This document shows, one piece after another, positions 18,691-24,699 of a stretch of DNA of 24,699 nt; the stretch's first letter is position 1, and each line of letters starts with the position of its first letter. The notes under the pieces were generated by a model. The model was not told the DNA's origin and searched no databases. It saw only the letters and a list, made by a program, of their open reading frames with translations. Position numbers and translations under genes: made by a program. Origin of the DNA: Chara braunii (lineage: Eukaryota; Streptophyta; Charophyceae; Charales; Characeae); the NCBI GenBank assembly GCA_003427395.1, contig BFEA01000008.1, forward strand, positions 2,807,686 through 2,832,384. The letters run 5' to 3'.

Positions 18691-20275
18691 TTTATATCAA
18701 TTGTTTAATTAGCAAGGCTACCGGCTGGTCCGCCTGGGTCACCCTGTTTTCCTGGGTGGCCCGGCCATGCAAGGACCAAGGAAGGTCCCAGCAAAAAAAA
18801 CAAAAAAACAACAAAAAAAATCCAAAAACTCCGAAACAAAACTATGTTACGCAGAAAGATAAACTGAACAACTTTTGCCTCAGGGTCACATCAAAATTCT
18901 TTACCAAATTTGAAATTTAAAATTAAAATTAAAATTTTATTTTTATTATTCATTTATATTTTTTGGCCCAGCCGGGCAAGTGGTCCCAGGCCACTCTGGT
19001 AGCCTAGTTAATTAGTTTACTTTATTTTTTACCTTCATTTTGGTTAGGATATAGTATATACCTCTCTCCACCGCGAGAGGTAACCTTCCTTCACCAAAGA
19101 GAGGTAGAAGGTATGCTTGCAGGGGTCCCCTGTATACCCTTAGGAGTAGGGATAGGTAGGTAGTGAAAGAAAGATATGTTCCATGACATGGCAGAACGCC
19201 AGTTAAAAAATATGTGAGGTGAGAGAAAAATATATGGTTGTCCCCGGATGAGGAGAAGGCAGCTCTTAAAAAAAAGGAAAAAAAAACATGACATCAAGCC
19301 AAAAGTTGTTTGTATTGTTTGTATATACAACATATTTTTTTTCAGATTTTTTTTAATTTTCTTTTTATAGGGAAAAAAACTATGTTACCTGGAGCATGTT
19401 CAGATTTTTTTTTTTTTTCTTTTTATAGGGAAAAAAACTATGTTACCTGGAGCATGGTCCCACTAGCAATGGGATAGAATAGAAAAGAGTTTGTGTGGCA
19501 GTTGAGTGACCCGAATCGTGCCATGCTACTCGCGATCCCACGGTCAGTATTTTACATGTATTACCCAAGAAAGTAAGGAGATCTTCGTTCCCCTCCTCCT
19601 CTCCTTAACACTGGGCATGACCGTGCAAAGGAAGCCTGCTGCCAAAATCTTTTCAATCCGTTGGGGGTATGGCCAACCCCACAAGAGGGTGGGATCGGCC
19701 ATTAGCCCACTGGATAGAAGATTTTCAGTATTTTGCTTGCTATCAATTATCTCATTGGTTGGAGCTCTCCTTCAATCACGGAGTACATGGAGGGCGTCAT
19801 GATCATTGCTGACAGAAGTCGAGTTTATTCCAGAAAATGTGGCAGTTACTTTATTCACTGTTGTTGCAACCACCACCATCAGATCATTTGTGATCTGATA
19901 GCTGGGAAGCACTCTGCCGTGATTTCCGGTGGGAGGTATCTGTTTTTTTTTTTTTTTTTTTGCCTTTCTCCTGTTTTCTCAGCCCAGAAATTCATTATGA
20001 ACCTGTCAGGCCGCTGCCACTCAGTGTCACACTGGATCTGCCACACTCCTATCCGACTGCTAATGGGACCATGCTATGATCTGACGACCGGGACCCCCCT
20101 GACCGTCAGGCCAAACGTCCTACCGGATCCCCCTGTCCAAACATACATAAAAATATATAAATATAGATATTTTTATTTTTCTTAGAACAAAAATTCTGTG
20201 GATTCTTCTACGGATAAGGCATATTGGGAAGATTGGGAAGAGCGAGGCTAATCGTCAGCAAGGCTGAGATCACCA
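18691..20275. other. AT-rich region without a recognisable gene
   Basis: Contains poly-A and poly-T runs (18790-18830, 19400-19425, 19941-19959). A hairpin ACCTCTC/GAGAGGT lies at 19060-19081 and a 9-bp hairpin ATCAGATCA/TGATCTGAT at 19878-19899. No open frame shows family features. Confidence 0.5.
19341..19456. repeat. Two-copy 58-bp tandem repeat
   Basis: TTCAGATTTTTTT to ACTATGTTACCTGGAGCATG occurs at 19341-19398 and 19399-19456, differing mainly in the T run. Confidence 0.88.
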
Positions 20276-20442
20276 TCACATAAGCACGCTGTTAACCAAC
20301 ACGCCAAAGTATGTGAAAACTCGGAAGTAATAAACTCTTTTGAAAATATGACTGAAAAAACAAGAGAAGCTCTTCAAATGAAAGACAGTAGGCTCCAAGA
20401 GAAGGCCATAGCCAGGCTTCCCTGGCGATGGCTGTGTGGCTG

Positions 20443-20489
20443 CCCTCGACCGGTTTCGGCTAGAGCCAGATCTAGCCTCATCAGGAGGG
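20443..20489 (-). ncRNA. Type I hammerhead ribozyme of Penelope-like kind
   Basis: Minus strand: helix I 5' strand CCCUC, core CUGAUGA, helix II GGCUAGA/UCUAGCC with a 6-base loop, GAA, minimal helix III ACC/GGU, C17, then helix I 3' strand GAGGG. Every conserved core base is present. The very short helix III, which favours action as dimers, is characteristic of hammerheads in Penelope-like elements. Cleavage is expected between 20448 and 20447. Confidence 0.75.
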
Positions 20490-21119
20490 AGACATTCCAA
20501 GGTAAGAGAGAGGTAGACCCTAACTCTTAAACAGTAAGTTACGAAGTTTCTACCCTCGCTTCTAGCTGCTGCTTCACGTAGATGTCGAAGTTACATTTCT
20601 CAAAACAGGCGCGGTAATTTTCCCGCCTGAAGGTCAGTCTTCAGGCCAGGCACTACCAGAAAACGAGTTTACCCAAGTCCCGTACGTAGCCGGTAATATC
20701 ATAGAGCAGTCTCTCATAGATGCCGAGAAGAAATATAGAAATTTAGAAAGAGCGTGGTAACTCTGCACTCAGAGTCTGATTCGATCCACAGTATATCTAC
20801 AAAGGATTTCCACCCGTAGCAGAGAAATTTCTAAGTTCTGAAGTCGAAACAAAAACTTCTTTGTCCTATTCGGAAAATGGGCGGGTACGGATTATTTCGC
20901 CTAGGTCTTAAAAATTTCCAGCACAGAACCCACAGACCTACTGCAAAGCAAATACAGAAACGTTTTTTGAGAAGTTACGAGCAGATAAGCGGGAATATCT
21001 ACAGCAAAGATTTAAATCCAGTCCGAGCTCGGAAATCTTCGAAGGATTTTAACTACACGACAGATTAATGAATACAGTTGATCTGGAGTACGATCTTTTG
21101 CAGGAAGCAGAAAAGTAAA
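20490..21119 (-). other. Probable decayed body of the Penelope-like element
   Basis: Between RT fragment and hammerhead. Frames are short. I see no GIY-YIG endonuclease motif on the minus strand and no convincing gene on the plus strand. Confidence 0.3.
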
Positions 21120-21389
21120 CTACCAGCCGCAGAACTTCTTGCCCCATTTATCCCAGGACGGCGCCCTTTTCCGGATGAATTTTTTCAGGCATTCGTCGAA
21201 GTACATACTTCGGTATCCTTGCAGTCGCAGGAGTCGTTTCAGTGTAAGAAGTCCCAGTCCCGTCAGTTCGACCTCCGAGGTCATTTGGTAGAGTCTATGC
21301 AAACAGCTTGTAATACCTGCTTTCTTCTGTGAGACTGCGGAGTAGGACGCGAAGTCCTGAAGGCATATGGCCATAAATTGTTGCACCAT
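21120..21389 (-). pseudogene. C-terminal reverse transcriptase fragment, probably Penelope-like
   Basis: Minus-strand frame of 89 residues. KKAGITSCLHRLYQMTSE, then LTLKRLLRLQGYRSMYFDECLKK, resembles the thumb-like end of Penelope-like RT, where K-x-G-(L/I)-x-x-x-L-x-x-R precedes an EL/LK helix and a (N/Q)GYP-like turn. Catalytic motifs and a GIY-YIG domain are not seen. It lies about 630 bases upstream, same strand, of the type I hammerhead at 20443. That fits one decayed element whose terminal repeats hold the ribozyme. The clade call rests on pattern similarity only. Confidence 0.4.
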
Positions 21390-21529
21390 TTTTTATAAGT
21401 AGAAAAAGAAAAACTAAAGATGGAAGTGTAAAAAATATGCTCTCCAAGTCTCTATTTCGTTTTTTTGAAGTTTCTGTTTATCTCGCCACTCTCCTCCTCA
21501 GATTGCGGTGAAAAAAAAAACGACATCCT

Positions 21530-21990
21530 CCTCCACCTCGACCTCCTCCTCCTCCTCCTGCCCCTACTGATCTTCTTCTTTTTCCTCCTCCTCATCGTCC
21601 TCCATCGCCACGGCCCATTCCTCCTCCTCCACAGCCTGGTCCCCCTTCTCCTTCTCCTCCTCCTCCTCCTCCTCCTCCTCCTCCTCCTCCTTCTCCTCCT
21701 CCTCCTCCTCCTCTTCTTCCTCCATCACCTATGCCCCCTCCTCATATTCCTCCTCTTCTTCTTCTTCCTCCTCCTCCTCCTCCTTGTCCCGCTCCTCCTC
21801 CTCCTCCTCCTCCTTCTCCTCCTTCTCCTCCTCCTCCTCCTCCTCCTCCTCTTCCTCTTCCTCCATCGCCTATGCCCCCTCCTCATATTCCTCCTCATCT
21901 TCTTCTTCTTCCTCCTTCTCCTCCTCCTTCTCCCGCTCCTCTTCCTCCGCCTCCTCCTCTTCTTCTTCTCCCTCTTCCTCCTCGTTGTGT
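21530..21990. repeat. (TCC)n-rich polypyrimidine tract with 141-bp higher-order duplication
   Basis: Almost all C/T on the plus strand. A segment with TATGCCCCCTCCTCATATTC occurs near 21730 and again 141 bases later, so the tract grew partly by a larger tandem duplication. The Leu-rich and Pro-rich frames are artefacts. Mirror-like polypyrimidine can form triplex DNA. Confidence 0.9.
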
Positions 21991-22143
21991 GTAGCAGCGG
22001 GCCCTCAATTAACCCTCACCCCTCCCCCCCTTTTTATCATTTTTTTTTGTTGTTTTTTTTTGCTCAGAGTGGCCTGAAACTTTTTTGGGGCATCCCCGAG
22101 TGGTGAGGAGATCCCCCCTTTTTTTTTTTTTGGCCAAAAAGCT

Positions 22144-22165
22144 GTTGTCCGGGATCCCGGACAAC
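22144..22165. repeat. 22-bp perfect palindrome in a CCGGA-rich region
   Basis: Palindrome centred on GGGATCCC with arms GTTGTCC and GGACAAC. Downstream, TCCGGA or CCGGAT recurs about seven times to 22320, as in sub-terminal repeats of some DNA transposons. Confidence 0.7.
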
Positions 22166-22383
22166 TCCCCCTTGACCATCCGGGGGAGACGTCTCCGGAT
22201 CGGACAGCTGGCAGCCTAGGAAAAAACCCTATTTTGCGCAGGGCATGATTTCCCATCTCCGGAATTACTCCGGAAATTTCATCCGGATTCAAACTTCCGG
22301 ATAAAATGGGTGTGCCGGATATCCGGTTTTGCTTACTAGCATAGTAATAGCACCTGCTAATACTGGAAGTGACAATGGTCGTC

Positions 22384-22594
22384 AAACCACCACTACGTTT
22401 CCCAGCCATTTCTTCAGAGACGCAGCCTGCATACTGCCGCGTCGGGCAGCAAGTTTCCGGGTGCGGTTTCACGGTGCCTTCATCCAGGCAAAACGGGTTG
22501 CGTGGGCAAAACGGATCACATGCAAGGCCCGTTTTGCCTGGATGGATGTCCAGTGAAAAAAAACGGCAGGGAAACGTTAACGTACTGGTGGTTT
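22384..22594. mobile_element. Foldback/MITE-like element
   Basis: Outer inverted repeats: AAACCACCACTACGTTTCCC (22384-22403) against its complement at 22569-22594, with a 6-base insertion and one mismatch. An inner perfect 17-bp inverted repeat lies at 22481-22497 and 22528-22544 (CATCCAGGCAAAACGGG). About 210 bp, non-coding. No target-site duplication is obvious. Confidence 0.5.
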
Positions 22595-23010
22595 ATACCA
22601 CCACTACCTTTCACAGGCGAACTCCAACCACCAAAATGAATCATTCCCTACTCTCCCTTTGAACAGTGTTACAAGACCAAAAAGGCTGGCCCAACAGGGG
22701 AGAAAAAAAGTCCCTCTGGTGTTTAGGCAAAGCTTGGCGCGCAGTTCTTTTCCGCCTCGGCAAAGAGGCCACTAGCACCTTTGCCGTTTCGTTTCGGCAA
22801 GTTTTATCCTATTCCTGAACTTTTAGGAGGCCGGGCCCAACAATGGCTGCCGTTGATAAATCTGATAGGCGGCCGTCGTTTCGTTTCGGCCTCCTGAAAG
22901 GTCGGAGGCCCAATATTTTCCGAACCAGTGGTTTAAATAAATAAAAATAAAAATAAAAATAAAAATAAAAAATCCACAATCCGGCGAGAAGATGATTGGT
23001 AATAGATAAT
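22595..23010. other. Unassigned region with (AAAAT)n
   Basis: CGTTTCGTTTCGGC occurs at 22784 and 22877 as a direct repeat. AAAAT pentamers lie at about 22935-22971. No gene recognised. Confidence 0.5.
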
Positions 23011-23160
23011 ATGGAAAACACACAATATCGTACTCAACTCAGCAAAGTACACAGAGGTATACGAATGCAAAGATCGTACAAGTATTATGGAAAACACACA
23101 GTATCATACTCATCTCAGCAAAGTACACAGAGGTATACGAATGCAAAGACCGTACAAGTA
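23011..23160. repeat. Two-copy 76-bp tandem repeat
   Basis: ATGGAAAACACACA starts at 23011 and 23087. Both units continue through CAGCAAAGTACACAGAGG to CGTACAAGTA. Confidence 0.88.
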
Positions 23161-23197
23161 AAAAGTAAAAAACAGCAATACGCCGGCGGGTATGGCA

Positions 23198-23241
23198 CCC
23201 CGACCGGTTTCGACAGCCGCCACGCTGTCATCCTCAGGGGG
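23198..23241 (-). ncRNA. Hammerhead-like ribozyme variant
   Basis: Minus strand: CCCC, CUGAGGA (fits CUGANGA), one extra U, helix II GACAGC/GCUGUC, GAA, ACC/GGU, C17, GGGG. Helix I (CCCC/GGGG) and the minimal helix III match the Penelope-type hammerhead at 20443. The extra U before helix II departs from the consensus, so activity is uncertain. Confidence 0.5.
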
Positions 23242-23690
23242 AAGACCACCGAAACTTCAACCCAAAACTGCACGTCGTACCACAATCCCACCTCCGCCGT
23301 ACCACACCTCCGCAGGGAACAATCCGCAGTCATCTCCGGAGATGCCGCGGTGTTCCAATACGTTGGACCCGGAAAAGGACCTAACGACGCATCAGTCATT
23401 ACTTTTTATAAGGCATCAACTCATGATAAAATCTCTGTCCTATGTTCCGTCCGTCATGGTTCCCCGCACCGTGGAACAGCCTTACCGGTTCAGGAGGTCA
23501 AAAAATTCCCAAGGTACCAAAGCCTACAACAGACTAACATACTTTCAGATAATACTACAAATCAAACACCTACAAAGGTAGACTAGGTACCGTCGTCCAT
23601 CCAACACAGAAATAAAGGACAAACAAACATCAATAGGAAAAGATGGGTGTTGACGTGTCATTTTGTGATTGCCCAACCGCCACTGCATCA
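23242..23690. other. Unassigned region
   Basis: Two overlapping plus frames (23192-23581 and 22996-23586) have no family features and cross the repeat and ribozyme sequence. No gene is supported. Confidence 0.5.
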
Positions 23691-23692
23691 GC

Positions 23693-23734
23693 AGCGATCG
23701 CAGCGCAGTCACTGCACGAAGTCACGATCGCTGG
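23693..23734. repeat. 9-bp inverted repeat CAGCGATCG/CGATCGCTG
   Basis: Perfect 9-bp arms with about 24 bases between, next to the tRNA-like sequence at 23731. Could form a hairpin. Confidence 0.55.
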
Positions 23735-23799
23735 AATGTGGATCGAACCCAGATCCTCTGCTTGAAAGGCAGACAATTGCGGTAAGATTACAATCCGTG
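23731..23799 (-). pseudogene. tRNA-Glu-like pseudogene or SINE head
   Basis: Minus strand: an anticodon arm with 5-bp stem TCTGC/GCAGA and loop CTTTCAA (anticodon TTC, Glu). GGATC and a T arm with TGGGTTCGATCC follow (4 of 5 stem pairs). The D arm and acceptor stem are degenerate, so it is not a working tRNA. Confidence 0.5.
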
Positions 23800-23926
23800 T
23801 ACATAATCCGTGTACCTGACCACTCTATTTCTGTCCTTATATTTTTCAGCTGTGACAGACCTTTCTTTGTTTCGTGGGTGTTTTGCTGGCTTGTGATCGG
23901 GTGTGAACCGACAGTCTGTAGAGCTT

Positions 23927-24205
23927 TCCATCTGGTGTGGGTGAGTGATATTCTGCTTTGATTTTCGTCACGGGTACCTTGAGGGCATTGGTTGGTGCCC
24001 ACCTCAAGGTATCAGTTGTCAGGCAGTCGTTGATGCTTAACCACAACCAGGGTTAAGGTGAATTATCACTTACAATAATCAGTTAGGGGATTGAAACTCC
24101 AACGAAACAGTTTGTCACAGCCCTTCGTTTCTTGTCCCCTTCTCCCTCTCTGCCTACGGTTTACCGGGCAGCTCTCTTTGACGATATATATACATATATA
24201 TCTCC
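23927..24205 (+). mobile_element. H repeat copy 7, hammerhead deleted
   Basis: Shares TTTCCATCTGGTGTGGGTGA with H copy 1 and ends in CTTTGACGATATATATAC. Relative to copy 1 it has about 85 extra bases (23971-24054) with a hairpin ACCTTGAGG/CCTCAAGGT. It lacks the hammerhead between GGGGATT and GAAACTCC at 24090. The rest (GAAACAG, GTTTGTCACAGCCC, GGTTTACCGGGCAG) is kept. Confidence 0.65.
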
Positions 24206-24359
24206 GACGTTGCTAGCTCTCTGCTTTTGCTGATGATGCGGCGAGCGTCGGGCCTGTACTAGCAGGCTTTGTCTTTTCTTATGGAAGATAATATTTTTTT
24301 AATCTGTTGTATATTTTTTTTCTTCTTCTCCTTAATCTTCCCTATTGTTGGGATGTTGC

Positions 24360-24680
24360 GTTTTGCGGGCCTTGTCCCGTTATTTGGTCTATCTTAGGGA
24401 GGGATAGCAGTACTTCATGTGGGATTGGTCATCTGGTTATCGTTTTGCAGGCAAGTGTGTTTTGACATCCTGGTTGGTCTTGTCCCGTCGTTTGGCCTGT
24501 AGTTGCCGGGGCGGTGTTTGCGTGTGGGACTTGTCATCTAGGATTGTCATTTAGGATTTGTTTTAATCTTGTCTGCTTTGGGCATCCTGGTTGGTTGTTT
24601 CCCATTGTTCGGCCTTTTGAGCGCGGGGCGGTGCTTGTATGTGGGAATCGTCATCCGGGATCGTCTTCTCTTTCTTTTTG
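24360..24680. repeat. Degenerate tandem repeat of about 110 bp, three units
   Basis: Units start at CTTGTCCCGTTA (24371), CTTGTCCCGTCG (24479) and TTGTTTCCCATTG (24595). Each includes a TTTGGTC or TTCGGCC block, a GTGTGGGA or ATGTGGGA block and GTCATC. It may continue past the right edge. No gene seen. Confidence 0.6.
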
Positions 24681-24699
24681 GTTGTCACACTGGGATCGG

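Noticed and set aside
21465-22106. 213-residue Leu-rich and 87-residue Pro-rich frames
   Set aside because: Translation of the (TCC)n tract in different phases; no membrane protein family features.

Overview
This is a gene-poor, repeat-rich piece of a eukaryotic nuclear genome. Evidence: long (GA)n, (CT)n, (TA)n and (TCC)n microsatellites, a 140-base assembly gap inside (CT)n, single Ns, non-LTR and Penelope-like reverse transcriptase remains, tRNA-derived SINE heads and several hammerhead-ribozyme folds. I cannot name the organism. A streptophyte alga, an early-diverging fungus or an invertebrate would all fit. No bacterial-style operons, rRNA genes or CRISPR arrays are visible.

Layout. 1-1065: (GA)n, then the C-terminal end of a LINE polyprotein with a reverse-transcriptase zinc knuckle. 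2302-3690 (minus) and about 17500-18690 (plus): an inverted pair of the same repeat, encoding a decayed RING-like protein. About 4243-4388 (minus): a possible host-gene exon. 5064-5648: a SINE head and a reverse-transcriptase fragment. 5650-7880: mostly unassigned. 8440-16400: a cluster of four copies (A to D) of one gene family. This family joins a Josephin-like cysteine protease domain to two RING-type zinc fingers; I call it JR. 20443-21389: a Penelope-like RT tail with a type I hammerhead. 21530-21990: a (TCC)n tract. 22144-22594: palindromes and a foldback element. 23198-24205: another hammerhead-like fold, a tRNA-like sequence and a further copy of the hammerhead-bearing H repeat. 24360-24680: a degenerate tandem repeat.

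The most interesting part is 8.4-16.4 kb. JR copies B, C and D (minus) and A (plus) are interleaved with at least six fragments of the H repeat, which carries a type III-like hammerhead ribozyme. JR copies A, C and D, the H copies and the RING repeat at 2302 all share one 3' terminus, TGTGACGATATATA or a close variant. Most run into (TA)n tracts, and several are cut off at the 5' side. This looks like retrotransposition by a shared machinery into TA microsatellites, which built a nested concatemer. JR copies A, C and D also share a 78-80 nt block downstream of the second RING. It folds into a three-helix junction with compensatory base changes in two helices.

No copy is a clean intact gene. 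A has two in-frame TAG codons and a late frameshift, B and C lack the Josephin N-terminus, and D has frameshifts and a deletion. JR copies, H repeats and RING repeats are therefore best read as passengers or decayed members of a mobile family. The autonomous partner is not in the window.
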